A stretch of DNA of 64,000 nt from Bosea beijingensis (GTDB lineage: Bacteria; Pseudomonadota; Alphaproteobacteria; Rhizobiales; Beijerinckiaceae), in the NCBI RefSeq assembly GCF_030758975.1, contig NZ_CP132359.1, forward strand, positions 1,132,811-1,196,810. The letters run 5' to 3'. Below the pieces are notes generated by a model. That model did no database searches and was not told where the DNA came from. It worked only from the letters and a program-made list of their open reading frames with translations. The position numbers were made by a program, and so were the translations under genes. How positions within the stretch are numbered: position 1 is the first letter of the stretch; every line of letters begins with the position of its first letter. This document shows, piece after piece, positions 43,039 to 52,974 of this stretch.

Positions 43039-46000
43039 ATGCTGCATGAGCTCTCGCGTCGCCAGTTTCTGAAAGCCGCAGGTGCGGGTGTCGCCGGTTC
43101 TGCCGTCGCCGCGCTTGGGTTCGGGGGTGCCGAAGAGGCGCTTGCCCAGGCCGTGCGGCCCTTCAAGCTGGCGCGCACCACGGAAACACGAAATACCTGT
43201 CCGTACTGCTCCGTCGCCTGCGGCGTGATCATGTACAGCCTGGGCGACAAGTCCAAGAACGCCCATCCGGCGATCATCCATATCGAAGGCGACCCGGACC
43301 ACCCGACCAATCGCGGCACGCTCTGCCCGAAGGGAGCCGCCCTCCTCGACTTCGTCCATTCCGAGACGCGCACGAAGGTCCCGCAATATCGCGGCCCGGG
43401 CGAGAAGGCGTTCAAGCAGATCAGCTGGAACGAGGCGCTAGACCGCATAGCGCGCCTTATGAAGGACGATCGCGATAAGAACTTCATTGCCAAGAACCAG
43501 GACGGCACGACGGTCAACCGCTGGCTGACCACGGGCTTCCTGGCGGCATCGGCAACCACCAACGAGACGGCCTTCGTGACCTACAAGGTCGTGCGGAGCC
43601 TCGGAGTACTGGCGTTCGACAACCAGGCGCGCGTTTGACACGGACCGACGGTGGCCAGTCTGGCCCCAACATTCGGTCGCGGTGCGATGACCAACTCCTG
43701 GACGGACATCAAGAACACCGACCTCGTCATCATCATGGGCGGCAATGCCGCCGAAGCGCATCCGTGCGGCTTCAAATGGGTCACTGAGGCGAAAGCCCAG
43801 CGTGGCGCCAAGCTGATCGTCGTCGACCCGCGTTTCACGCGCTCGGCTTCGGTCGCGGATTTCTATGCGCCGATCCGGCAAGGCACCGACATCGCCTTCC
43901 TGCTCGGGGTGATGAAGTACTGCATCGACAACGACAAGATCCAGCACGACTACGTGCGCGCCTTCACCAACGCGCCTTATATCGTGAAGGACGGCTTCAA
44001 CTATCAGGACGGCCTCTTCACCGGCTATGACGAGGCCAAGCGCGACTACGACCGCTCGAGCTGGGAATACGAGCTAGGGCCGGACGGCTATGTCCAGGTC
44101 GACGAGACGCTGCAGCATCCGCGCTCGGTCTACCAGCTCCTGAAGAAGCACGTCTCCGTCTACACGCCGGAGATGGTCGAGCGCATCTGCGGCACGCCAA
44201 AGGACAAGTACCTGGCGATCTGCAAGATGATCGCGGAATGCTCGACGCGCGACAAGACGATGACGTCGATGTACGCGCTCGGCTGGACGCAGCATTCCAA
44301 GGGCGCGCAGAACATCCGCTCGATGGCGATGCTGCAGCTCCTGCTCGGCAATATCGGCGTGCGCGGCGGCGGCATGAATGCGCTGCGCGGGCATTCCAAC
44401 ATCCAGGGACTGACCGATATCGGCCTGATGTCGGACCTGATCCCCGGCTATCTGGCGATCCCGAAGGACCGGGAGGTCGATTTTTCGACCTATATGTCGA
44501 CGCGCGGCTTCAAGCCGCTGCGGCCCAACCAGATGAGCTACTGGCAGAACTACAAGAAGTTCATGGTGAGCTTCCTGAAGTCGATGTGGGGACCGGCCGC
44601 GACGGCCGAGAACGACTTCGCCTACCAGTGGCTGCCGAAGCTCGACGTCGCCGGCTACGACATGCTGCGGACCTTCGACCTGATGCATCAGGGCAAGGTC
44701 AACGGCTATTTCTGCCAGGGCTTCAACCCGCTGCTCTCGGCTCCCAACCGGGGCAAGATCACGGCCTCGCTGTCGAAGCTGAAGTTCCTGGTGGTGATGG
44801 ACCCGTTGCAGACGGAGACATCGCGTTTCTGGAAGGACGAGGGCGTCCATAACGACGTCAAGCCCGAGTCGATCCAGACCGAGGTCTTTGAACTGCCGAC
44901 GACCTGCTTCGCCGAGGACGAAGGCTCGCTGGTCTCGTCCAGCCGCTGGCTGCAATGGCACTGGCCGGGCCAGGAACCTCCGGGCGAAGCGAAGACCGAC
45001 GCCTGGATCATGGCGCAGATCCACATGCGCCTGCGCGCGCTCTACGCCAAGGAAGGCGGCGCCTTCCCCGATCCGATCGTCAACCTGCACTGGCCCTATC
45101 GCGATCCGCAGGACCCGCAGGCCGACGAGATCGCCAAAGAGCTCAACGGCTACGTCGTCTCTACCGTCACCGATCCGGCAGACCCCACCAAGGTGCTGCT
45201 GGAAAAGGGCAAGCAGGTCGATGCCTTCGGCCAGTTGCGCGACGACGGCTCGACCGCCTGCGGCTGCTGGATCTATTCGGGGAGCTGGACCGAGCGGGGC
45301 AACATGATGGCCCGGCGCGACACCAACGACCCCGGCAATACCGGCGCCTATCTGAACTGGGCCTTCTCCTGGCCGGCCAACCGGCGCATCCTCTACAACC
45401 GCGCCTCGGCCGATCTCGACGGCAAGCCCTGGGACCCCAGGCGCAAGCTGATCGAGTGGAACGGCACGGCCTGGACCGGCTACGATGTCCCCGACATCGC
45501 GGTGAACGCCAAGCCGCGGGATGTCGGACCGTTCATCATGAACCCGGAAGGGTCGGCGCGGCTGTTCTCGCGCGGCCTGATGCGGGACGGCCCCTTCCCG
45601 GCCCATTACGAGCCGTTCGAAAGCCCGATCGCCAACGTCACGGCTCCGAAGATCCGCGGCAACCCGGTCGCGCGCATCTTCAAGGACGACCTCGCCGCAC
45701 TCGGGACCTCCGACAAGTTCCCCTATGCGGCGACCTCCTACCGCCTGACCGAGCATTTCCACTTCTGGACGAAGCATGTCTGGGTGAATGCCGTCCTGCA
45801 GCCTGAGTTCTTCGTCGAGATCAGCGAGCAGCTAGCCGCGGAGAAGAACATCCACAAGGGCGGCTGGGTGAAGGTCTCGTCCGCCCGTGGCGCGGTCTAT
45901 GCCAAGGCAGTGGTGACCAAGCGCATCAAGCCGCTCGTCTGCGACGGCAAGACCGTCCACGTGGTCGGCATCCCGCTCCACTGGGGCTTCACCGGTGCGG

Positions 46001-46122
46001 CCAAGAAGGGCTTCGGCCCCAACAGCCTCACCCCGTTCGTCGGCGACGCCAACACCGATACGCCCGAGTTCAAGGCGTTCCTGGTGAATGTCGAGCCGTC
46101 CAACGGACCGGCGACGAGCTAG
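43039..46122 (+). CDS. fdnG: formate dehydrogenase major (alpha) subunit, selenocysteine-containing, Tat-exported
   Basis: One 1027-residue selenoprotein, read through the in-frame TGA at 43636-43638 as selenocysteine 200. ATG 43039 follows GGGAGGTTGAG and gives a twin-arginine leader ([15 protein letters not shown]). Cys54, 57, 61 and 96 ([14 protein letters not shown]) bind a [4Fe-4S] cluster. Around the TGA the sequence is [22 protein letters not shown], matching the FdnG/FdoG active site where Sec binds the Mo/W-bis-MGD. Downstream motifs [27 protein letters not shown] and the C-terminal molybdopterin domain complete it. It oxidises periplasmic formate to CO2 and passes electrons to the beta and gamma subunits. 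A conventional caller would split or truncate it at 43638. Confidence 0.96.
43643..43678 (+). promoter_or_regulatory. bacterial SECIS element of fdnG
   Basis: Immediately after the TGA codon the mRNA can form a two-part hairpin. GACCGA (43643-43648) pairs with TCGGTC (43673-43678), and GG-T-GGCC (43650-43656) pairs with GGCC-CC (43662-43667), closing an AGTCT apical loop. Position, the bulged T in the upper stem and the A-G-T-C-T loop match the E. coli fdnG and fdhF SECIS elements that SelB binds. The hairpin is within coding sequence. Confidence 0.8.
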
Positions 46123-46132
46123 GGAGGAAGCA

Positions 46133-47053
46133 ATGGCTGGATTGCAAAGTCAGGACTTCGCCCGCATCTCGGCGACCACCTTCAGGCCGCCGGATGTCCG
46201 CCGCGATTTCGAGGTGGCCAAGCTCATCGACGTCTCCAAATGCATCGGCTGCAAGGCGTGCCAATCGGCCTGCCTCGAGTGGAACAACCTGCGCGAGGAA
46301 GTTGGAATCAACCGGGGCGTCTATGACAACCCGCACGACCTGACCGAAAACACCTGGACGCTGATGCGGTTCACCGAATGGGAGAACCCGGAGAGCGGCA
46401 ATCTCGAATGGCTGATCCGCAAGGACGGCTGCATGCATTGCGCCGATCCGGGCTGCCTCAAGGCCTGCCCCTCGCCCGGCGCGATCGTGCAGTACAATAA
46501 CGGCATCGTCGATTTCGTCTCGGAGAACTGCATCGGCTGCGGCTATTGCGTGAAGGGCTGTCCGTTCAACATCCCGCGCATCAGCCAGGCCGACCACAAG
46601 GCCTATAAATGCACGCTCTGCTCCGACCGGGTCTCGGTCGGCCAGGCGCCGGCCTGCGCCAAGGCCTGCCCGACCGGCGCGATCGTGTTCGGCACCAAGA
46701 AGGCGATGCTCGACCATGCCAATGGCCGCATAACCGACCTCAAATCGCGCGGTTTCAAGAATGCCGGGATCTACGACCCGCCCGGCGTCGGCGGCACCCA
46801 TGTGATGTATGTCCTGCATCACGCCGACAAGCCGCAGCTCTATGCCAACTTGCCCAACAACCCGAGGATCAGCCAGGTCGTCGAGCTCTGGAAGGGGCTG
46901 ACCAAGTATGCCGGCATGGCGGCTGTCGGCTTTGCCGCCGCCTTCGCCTTCGTCCATGCGACGGTGGCGCGACGCAACGATGTCAGCCGCGCGGAGGATC
47001 GCGAGGCAGAGCATCTGATCGACGAGGAGGCTTCCCGTGGCCGTCAGGCGTGA
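46133..47053 (+). CDS. fdnH: formate dehydrogenase beta subunit, iron-sulfur protein
   Basis: A 306-residue electron-transfer subunit. ATG 46133 follows AGGGAGGAAG. Four ferredoxin-type [4Fe-4S] motifs are visible: [40 protein letters not shown] and [21 protein letters not shown] single C-terminal membrane helix ([20 protein letters not shown]) anchors it, as in FdnH. It relays electrons from the selenoprotein alpha subunit to the cytochrome b subunit, whose start overlaps its end by 17 bases. Confidence 0.94.
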   Translation: MAGLQSQDFARISATTFRPPDVRRDFEVAKLIDVSKCIGCKACQSACLEWNNLREEVGINRGVYDNPHDLTENTWTLMRFTEWENPESGNLEWLIRKDGCMHCADPGCLKACPSPGAIVQYNNGIVDFVSENCIGCGYCVKGCPFNIPRISQADHKAYKCTLCSDRVSVGQAPACAKACPTGAIVFGTKKAMLDHANGRITDLKSRGFKNAGIYDPPGVGGTHVMYVLHHADKPQLYANLPNNPRISQVVELWKGLTKYAGMAAVGFAAAFAFVHATVARRNDVSRAEDREAEHLIDEEASRGRQA

Positions 47054-47732
47054 AGAGGAACGCACGACCGTCGACCGCTATCCCGGCCGCGTGCGCGTCA
47101 ATCACTGGGTCACCGCGATCTCGCTGATCCTGCTCACGCTGAGCGGGGCCGCGTTGTTCCATCCGTCGCTGTTCTTCCTGTCGAGCCTGTTCGGCGGCGG
47201 CTCGGCGACGCGGATGCTGCATCCCTGGATCGGCGTCGTCCTGCTCGCGAGCTTCGCGATCCTGTTCGTCCAGATGGTCAAGTACAATTTCTGGACGAAG
47301 GCCGACACGAAATGGATGGGCCATATCGGCGAGGTGATGTCGGGCCGCGAGGAGAACCTGCCCGAGATCGGCAAATACAACGGCGCGCAGAAGATCGTCT
47401 TCTGGCTGATGACGCTGCTGATCCTCGTCCTGTTCGGGACGGGCATCGTGATCTGGTACGAGTATTTCGGCGCGAGCTTCACCATCGAGCAGCAGCGCTT
47501 CGGCCATATCATCCATGCATTGGCGGCGATCGCGATGCTGCTCGTCGTCATCGTCCATATCTATGCCGGCTTCTATGTCCGTGGCACGATCAGCGCCATG
47601 ACCGAGGGCAAGGTGACGGGGGGCTGGGCCTTCCGCCACCACCGGCTCTGGCTGCGGCAGGAAGCGCGCGAGGGTGTCATCGACGAGCGCCAGACGCCGC
47701 CGCGCCGCCATAGCCCCGGCCCTGCCGAATGA
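47037..47732 (+). CDS. fdnI: formate dehydrogenase gamma subunit, cytochrome b556
   Basis: A 231-residue four-helix membrane cytochrome starting with GTG 47037 inside the end of fdnH. Helices and heme-ligand candidates are [20 protein letters not shown] (His), [20 protein letters not shown] (His), [20 protein letters not shown], and [20 protein letters not shown] with two His. It takes electrons across the membrane to quinone, completing the FdnGHI respiratory complex. The family and gene order are standard. Confidence 0.93.
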   Translation: MAVRREEERTTVDRYPGRVRVNHWVTAISLILLTLSGAALFHPSLFFLSSLFGGGSATRMLHPWIGVVLLASFAILFVQMVKYNFWTKADTKWMGHIGEVMSGREENLPEIGKYNGAQKIVFWLMTLLILVLFGTGIVIWYEYFGASFTIEQQRFGHIIHALAAIAMLLVVIVHIYAGFYVRGTISAMTEGKVTGGWAFRHHRLWLRQEAREGVIDERQTPPRRHSPGPAE

Positions 47733-47797
47733 CTTCGCCTGCGGGGCAGCGCAAGCTGCTCCGCCTCCCGTGACCCGTGCGGTTCGAGAGGACTGGA

Positions 47798-48718
47798 ATG
47801 AGCGACGACCAAGACCTGGTTACCTTTGAAGATGTCGGCACGCCGGAACGCGACAAGCCGCCTTTCCTGCGCCTGCCGGAGCCCGCGACGCTGTTTGCCA
47901 GACGGGCAGAGCGGTTCGCCGCTCTCGCCCCGGGGCACCAGCTCGAAGCCTATCTCGCCTTTCTCGCCGGGTTGAGCCGCGCCCAGGCGACGTTGGCGGA
48001 ATCTGCCGAGCCGCCCGGCATGCCCTCACCCGACGAATTGCGGATGCGCGCAGTCAACGCCATGCCGGTGCTGCCGCGTGAGGAACTGGCCAGTGACCCG
48101 GCGGTGTCGGACGCCTTCGACCGGCTCGCGGAACGGCTGACCAACGTCGCCATGCCGGACCTCGCACGCGCCGCCCTTGCACGCGCCGTCTCGGCCGGGC
48201 CGGAGGCGCGGCAGGCGATGTTCGCCGCCGTGCTGGCCGATGCCGTGCCGGTCGAGGCGGTCGCCGAGCATATCTTCGCCGCCGCCGCCCTGCAGGTCGT
48301 CGCGGCCCGTCGCAGCGCCCGGCTCGACCCCGCCCTGCCCCAGCCGGTTGCCGACGGCGTCTGCCCCTGCTGCGGCGGGCCGCCGGTCGCGAGCGCGGTC
48401 GTCGCCGATCTCAATGTCGAGGGCGTACGCTACATCCAGTGCTCGCTCTGCGCGGCGCAATGGAACCATGTCCGGGTGAAATGCGTCTCCTGCGGCTCGA
48501 CCAAGGGCATCGCCTATCAGGAGATCGAGGGCATCGCCGACACGATCAAGGCCGAGACCTGCGACGAGTGCCGGACCTATGTGAAGATCCTGAATCGCCG
48601 CAAGGCCCCGGAGCTGGAGCCGGTCGCGGACGATGTTGCGAGCCTCGGGCTCGACCTGCTGGTGACCGAGGCCGGCTGGCATCGGGCGGGAGTGAACCCA
48701 TTCCTGCTCGGATACTGA
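47798..48718 (+). CDS. fdhE: formate dehydrogenase accessory protein FdhE
   Basis: A 306-residue cytoplasmic maturation factor. ATG 47798 follows GAGAGGACTGG; a GTG at 47777 is a weaker alternative. The first half is helical; the second half has the paired rubredoxin-like CxxC motifs CPCCGGPP, CSLCAAQW, CVSCGSTKG and CDECRTY that bind iron. FdhE checks or supports assembly of Tat-exported formate dehydrogenases before export. It lies between the structural genes and selA, linking complex assembly with selenocysteine insertion. Confidence 0.92.
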   Translation: MSDDQDLVTFEDVGTPERDKPPFLRLPEPATLFARRAERFAALAPGHQLEAYLAFLAGLSRAQATLAESAEPPGMPSPDELRMRAVNAMPVLPREELASDPAVSDAFDRLAERLTNVAMPDLARAALARAVSAGPEARQAMFAAVLADAVPVEAVAEHIFAAAALQVVAARRSARLDPALPQPVADGVCPCCGGPPVASAVVADLNVEGVRYIQCSLCAAQWNHVRVKCVSCGSTKGIAYQEIEGIADTIKAETCDECRTYVKILNRRKAPELEPVADDVASLGLDLLVTEAGWHRAGVNPFLLGY

Positions 48719-48743
48719 TCAAGCGTCTCCCGGAGGGAGCCTG

Positions 48744-50150
48744 ATGAACAAGCCGGAAAGCTTCCGCCCGCCATCGGTCGACACGGTGTTGCGCAGCGCC
48801 AATGGCGAGCTTGCTATAGCGCAGCATGGACGTGCGTCTGCGACCGATGCAATCCGGCAGGCGATCGAGCGTTTGCGGGCCGGCGGCGAGACGATGGCGG
48901 CCTCCATCGAGCAGGTCGGCGGCATGGCGCTGGACCGGCTTGAGGAGAAGAATCGCCCCTCGCAACGCCCGGTGATCAACCTGACGGGCACCGTGCTGCA
49001 CACCAATCTCGGCCGCGCTCTGCTGGCCGAGGAGGCGATCGAGGCCGTGGTCGCGGCCATGCGCGCCCCAACCAATCTCGAATACGAGATCGAAGCCGGG
49101 CAACGCGGCGAGCGCGATGCGCATGTCCGCGGCCTCATCCGCGAGCTGACCGGCGCCGAGGACGCGATTCTCGTCAACAACAATGCCTCCGCCGTGCTGC
49201 TCGTGCTCAACACCCTCGCGAAAGACCGCGAAGCTATCGTCTCGCGCGGCGAGTTGATCGAGATCGGCGGCGCCTTCCGCATGCCGGACATCATGGCGCG
49301 GGCCGGCGCGACCTTGCGCGAGGTCGGCACCACCAACCGCACGCACCTCAAGGACTATGCCGAAGCGATCGGGCCTGAAACCGGCCTGCTGATGAAGGTC
49401 CACACCTCGAACTATGTGGTGCAGGGCTTCACGGCCGAGGTCGAACCGGCCGAGCTCGCCGAGCTCGCGCGCCGGCACGAGCTGCCCTTCGTCGACGATC
49501 TCGGCTCAGGCACGCTGATCGATCTCGCGCGCTGGGGCCTTCGCCGCGAGAAGACGGTGCAGGATGCGCTGAAGGGCGGCGCCGATCTCGTCACCTTCTC
49601 CGGCGACAAGCTGCTCGGCGGGCCGCAGGCCGGCATCGTCGCCGGGCGCAAGGACCTGATCGCGAAACTGGCGAAGAACCCGCTGAAGCGGGCGCTGCGT
49701 CTCGACAAGCTCCGGCTCGCGGCGCTGGAGGCGACGCTCAGGCTCTATCGCGACCCCGACCGGTTGGCAGAACGCTTGCCGACGCTCAGGCTGTTCACCC
49801 GAAAGGCGGAAGAGCTGCGCGCGCTGGCCGAGCGTGTTCAGCCCAAGGTGGCGGCGGCGATCGGCGCTGGCTGGATCGTCGAAACGACCAATTGCGCCAG
49901 TCAGATCGGTTCCGGCGCGTTACCTCTGGAGACGCTGCCGAGCGCGGGGCTTGCACTGCGGCCAGCCGGCAAGACCACAGGCTCTGCCGTCGAGAAGCTG
50001 GCAGCGGCTTTCCGCGCCGTGCCGGTGCCTGTAGTCGGGCGCATTGCGCAAGGCGCACTCGTCTTCGACCTGCGCTGCCTGGAGGACGAGGCGCTGTTCG
50101 CGGCGCAGCTCGATGCGCTGAAGCCCGGACTACCCGATGCGCTGGCTTGA
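48744..50150 (+). CDS. selA: L-seryl-tRNA(Sec) selenium transferase SelA
   Basis: A 468-residue PLP enzyme that converts seryl-tRNA(Sec) to selenocysteyl-tRNA(Sec) using selenophosphate. ATG 48744 follows CGGAGGGAGCC. SelA features are NLTGTVLHTNLGRALLAEEA, a long middle domain with VNNNASAVLLVLNTLAKDRE, VGTTNRTHLKDYAEAI, FVDDLGSGTL and the PLP lysine at residue 289 in FSGDKLLGGPQAGIVAG. Length is that of the decameric bacterial enzyme. The following gene starts inside its last codons. Confidence 0.96.
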   Translation: MNKPESFRPPSVDTVLRSANGELAIAQHGRASATDAIRQAIERLRAGGETMAASIEQVGGMALDRLEEKNRPSQRPVINLTGTVLHTNLGRALLAEEAIEAVVAAMRAPTNLEYEIEAGQRGERDAHVRGLIRELTGAEDAILVNNNASAVLLVLNTLAKDREAIVSRGELIEIGGAFRMPDIMARAGATLREVGTTNRTHLKDYAEAIGPETGLLMKVHTSNYVVQGFTAEVEPAELAELARRHELPFVDDLGSGTLIDLARWGLRREKTVQDALKGGADLVTFSGDKLLGGPQAGIVAGRKDLIAKLAKNPLKRALRLDKLRLAALEATLRLYRDPDRLAERLPTLRLFTRKAEELRALAERVQPKVAAAIGAGWIVETTNCASQIGSGALPLETLPSAGLALRPAGKTTGSAVEKLAAAFRAVPVPVVGRIAQGALVFDLRCLEDEALFAAQLDALKPGLPDALA

Positions 50151-50886
50151 GCGCCTTTTCGGCCGGGATGAAACCGCCGATGGTGATGTCGCCGCAACGA
50201 TGGCGCAGGCTACGGCGGCGGTCGAGCGCGGCGACCATGCGGCTGCGCTCGCCCTATGGGGGCCGCTTGCCCATGCCGGCATCGGGCGAGCGCAGAACAA
50301 TATCGGCGCCTGTTTCGCAGAAGGTCTCGGCGTCGCGCGCGATCCGGCTTTGGCGCTGCGTTGGCTGAGCCTGTCGGCGGAAGGCGGCGATCCGGTCGGG
50401 CAACGCAATCTGGCCGCTTTGCATTTCAAGGGCGAAGCCGTCGCGCAGAGCGATGCCGAGGCGATGCGGCTTTATCGACTCGCCGCTGAACAGGACGATG
50501 CCCCGGCACAGGATATGCTGTCATGGATGCTGCTCGAAGGCGGGAACCCTGCCGACCGGGCTGAAGCCCTACGCTGGGCGCAAGCCGCGGCGGAGGCCGG
50601 CATCGCCACCAGCATGACCCGGCTCGGGATGATGCATCATGACGCGCTTGGCGTAGACCGCGACGCCGACACCGCCGCGCAATGGTGGCAGCGCGGCATG
50701 GCCGCCGGCGATCCGGATTCGGAAGCCATGCTCGGCGCCGCGACGCTGCTCGGCCAGGGCGTGCCGGCCGATGCGGAGCGCGCGCTCGCGCTATTGCTCA
50801 GCGCCGAAGGCAAAGGCAGCCCGCTCGCGGCCCCCTTCATCAAGGCTGCGCGCGCCGCTGCCGCTCCGGCGGAGCCTGCGCCATGA
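50137..50886 (+). CDS. Sel1-repeat (SEL1/TPR-like) protein between selA and selB
   Basis: A 249-residue protein made of Sel1-like helical repeats after a short N-terminus MRWLERLFGRDE. About five repeats are visible, with the A-x-x-x-L-G-x-x-[FY]-x-x-G-x-G-V pattern: IGRAQNNIGACFAEGLGVAR, VGQRNLAALHFKGEAVAQ, ATSMTRLGMMHHDALGVDRD and SEAMLGAATLLGQGVPAD. No signal peptide is seen. It overlaps selA by 14 bases and selB by four, so it is co-translated with the Sec machinery. The name Sel1 is unrelated to selenium. Its role is unknown; a scaffold for SelA/SelB or the dehydrogenase is a guess. Confidence 0.85.
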   Translation: MRWLERLFGRDETADGDVAATMAQATAAVERGDHAAALALWGPLAHAGIGRAQNNIGACFAEGLGVARDPALALRWLSLSAEGGDPVGQRNLAALHFKGEAVAQSDAEAMRLYRLAAEQDDAPAQDMLSWMLLEGGNPADRAEALRWAQAAAEAGIATSMTRLGMMHHDALGVDRDADTAAQWWQRGMAAGDPDSEAMLGAATLLGQGVPADAERALALLLSAEGKGSPLAAPFIKAARAAAAPAEPAP

Positions 50887-52907
50887 TCATCGGGACCGCC
50901 GGCCATATCGATCATGGCAAGACCTCGCTGGTCCGGCGCTTGACCGGCGTCGATACCGACCGGTTGAAGGAGGAGAAGGCGCGCGGCATCTCGATCGCGC
51001 TCGGCTTCGCCTATTGGCCGCAGGCCGACGGCTCGGTCGTCGGCTTCATCGACGTGCCCGGCCATGAGAAATTCGTGCATACGATGCTGGCCGGCGCCGC
51101 CGGCATCGACCTGCTGCTGCTGGTCGTCGCGGCCGATGACGGCGTGATGCCGCAGACCCGCGAACATGTCGCCATCGCCCGGCTGCTCGGCATCCGCGAG
51201 GCTATCGTCGCGATCACCAAGACCGATCTGGTCGAGGCCGGGCGGACCGCGATGGTCGAGGCCGAAATCGCGGCGCTGCTGTCCTCAGGCCCGTTCGCCA
51301 AAGCTCCGATGCTGCCCGTTTCCGCCGTGACCGGAGAAGGCCTGCCCGAGCTCGCCGCCCTGCTCGCGTCACGCGCCCGCGGAGCCCAGGCCCGGCAAGG
51401 CGATGGCGCCTTTCGCCTCGCGGTCGATCGCTGCTTCACCCTGCAGGGCACCGGGACAGTGGTGACGGGCACCGTCCTCTCCGGCAGCGTCAGCGTAGGG
51501 GACAGCGTCACCGTCTCGCCCAGCGGCTTGCCGGCGCGGGTGCGCTCGATCCACGCCCAGAACCGCCCGGCCGAGCGCGGCATTGCCGGCGAGCGTTGCG
51601 CACTCAATCTCGCCGGCGCCGGCATCGCGAAGGACGCCATCCGGCACGGAGACATGGTGCTGGCGTCGGCGCTCCATTCGCCAACGACGCGCATCGATGC
51701 CGAGGCGTCGCTGCTGCCCGGCGAGAGGGCTCTGACGATGTGGCAGCCGGTTCGTCTGCACCATGCCGCAGCCGAGATCGGCGCTCGTATCGTGCTGTTG
51801 GGCGATGCGACTGCGCCCGGTGAGGAGGGCCTGATCCAGCTCGTGCTCGACGAACCGCTCGCAGCCACGGTGCTCGACAGCTTCGTGCTGCGCGACACCA
51901 GCGCCTCGCGCACCATAGGCGGTGGGCGCTTCCTCGACCTGCGCGCGCCGGAACGTCGGCGCCGCAACCCGGAGCGCCTGGCGCAGCTCACGGCGCTTCG
52001 CCTGTCCGATCCGGCCGAGGCCTTGCGAGGCTTGCTGTCGGCGCCGCCGCATCATGCCGATCTCAGCGGCTTCGCTCGCGACCGCGCGCTTGGCTCCGAT
52101 GCGGAGGGAGAGCTGGCGCGCGATCTCGGCCTCGTCAGGATTGGCCCGCTGGCAATGCTGCCCCTGCATTGGCAGGCGCTGGCACAGGCCGCCACCGAGC
52201 AGCTCGACGCTTTCCATGCCGAACATCCCGACCTGCCGGGCATGGGGCTGGAGCGCCTGCGCTTCACCGTTGCGCCCCGCTGGCCCGCGCCCTTGTTCCG
52301 GCAGGCCCTCGCCCGGCTCGCGGGAGAGGATGTGCTGGTGCCGGCCGGGTCATGGCTGAGGCGGCCTGGTCACGAGGCCCGGCTGTCGCCGGAGGACGAG
52401 GCGCTCTGGGACCGGGTCACGCCATTGATCGCGGATAGCGAGCGCTTCCGCCCGCCACGCGTGCGCGATATCGGCCAGATGCTCGGGCGGCCCGAGGAGG
52501 AGATCCGGCGGCTGCTGCGGCTCACCGGACGGCGCGGCGATGTCCATGAGGTCGCGCTCGATCATTTCTTCCTCCGCAGCACGCTCGCCGAGATGGTCGG
52601 CATCGCGATCGAGCTTGCCGGGCTTCATCCGGCCGGCTTCAATGCAGCCCAGTTCCGCGACAGGCTCGACAACGGCCGAAAGGTCGCTATCCAGATTCTC
52701 GAGTTCTTCGATCGCCACGGCATCACCATCCGCCGCGGCGACCTGAGACGCATCAACCGGCGGCGGCTCGACCTGTTCGGACCGCCACCCGGCTTGAGCG
52801 ATGGAGGAGAAACGTCCCCGGTGGGGCGTCCGGACTTCAAATCCGGGAGGGGCCGTCAGACGGTCTCTGGTGGGTTCGACTCCCATTCTCTTCCGCCAGT
52901 TCCCTGA
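50883..52907 (+). CDS. selB: selenocysteine-specific elongation factor SelB
   Basis: A 674-residue GTPase that carries Sec-tRNA to UGA codons marked by a SECIS. ATG 50883 overlaps the previous stop. G motifs are GTAGHIDHGKTS (residues 4-15), DVPGHEKFVHT and TKTD; EF-Tu-like domains follow (FTLQGTGTVVTGTVLSGSV). Four winged-helix modules at the C-terminus, ending RRGDLRRINRRRLDLFG, bind the SECIS hairpin. The reading frame does not stop there: residues 641-674 are translated from the tRNA-Sec gene itself and end at 52907. The extra tail, GGETSPVGRPDFKSGRGR onward, is thus dictated by the tRNA sequence. Confidence 0.95.
   Translation: MIIGTAGHIDHGKTSLVRRLTGVDTDRLKEEKARGISIALGFAYWPQADGSVVGFIDVPGHEKFVHTMLAGAAGIDLLLLVVAADDGVMPQTREHVAIARLLGIREAIVAITKTDLVEAGRTAMVEAEIAALLSSGPFAKAPMLPVSAVTGEGLPELAALLASRARGAQARQGDGAFRLAVDRCFTLQGTGTVVTGTVLSGSVSVGDSVTVSPSGLPARVRSIHAQNRPAERGIAGERCALNLAGAGIAKDAIRHGDMVLASALHSPTTRIDAEASLLPGERALTMWQPVRLHHAAAEIGARIVLLGDATAPGEEGLIQLVLDEPLAATVLDSFVLRDTSASRTIGGGRFLDLRAPERRRRNPERLAQLTALRLSDPAEALRGLLSAPPHHADLSGFARDRALGSDAEGELARDLGLVRIGPLAMLPLHWQALAQAATEQLDAFHAEHPDLPGMGLERLRFTVAPRWPAPLFRQALARLAGEDVLVPAGSWLRRPGHEARLSPEDEALWDRVTPLIADSERFRPPRVRDIGQMLGRPEEEIRRLLRLTGRRGDVHEVALDHFFLRSTLAEMVGIAIELAGLHPAGFNAAQFRDRLDNGRKVAIQILEFFDRHGITIRRGDLRRINRRRLDLFGPPPGLSDGGETSPVGRPDFKSGRGRQTVSGGFDSHSLPPVP
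52803..52898 (+). tRNA. selC: tRNA-Sec (anticodon UCA)
   Basis: A 96-base selenocysteine tRNA with encoded CCA. The 8-bp acceptor stem GGAGGAGA / TCTCTTCC is followed by discriminator G and CCA. The anticodon arm CCGGA-CTTCAAA-TCCGG exposes TCA. The D arm is the long tRNA-Sec type (TCCCC-GGT-GGGG), the variable arm is extended (GGCCGTC-AGA-CGGTCTC region) and the T arm has GTGGG-TTCGACT-CCCAT. The 8-bp acceptor plus 5-bp T stem is diagnostic of bacterial tRNA-Sec. The whole gene lies inside the 3' end of the selB reading frame on the same strand. Confidence 0.96.
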
Positions 52908-52974
52908 GGGGCCATGACGGACGCCGATACCTCTCCCCTCGCCTTCGTCGCCAGCCGCCTGCTCGGTCTGTCTC

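Noticed and set aside
43651..46122. Separate 823-codon gene for formate dehydrogenase starting after a stop
   Set aside because: It is the second part of fdnG; the TGA at 43636 is a selenocysteine codon with a SECIS hairpin.
50137..50886. Sel1-repeat protein as a selenium enzyme because of its name and place
   Set aside because: Sel1 refers to a solenoid repeat from a nematode gene and says nothing about selenium; only the location is suggestive.
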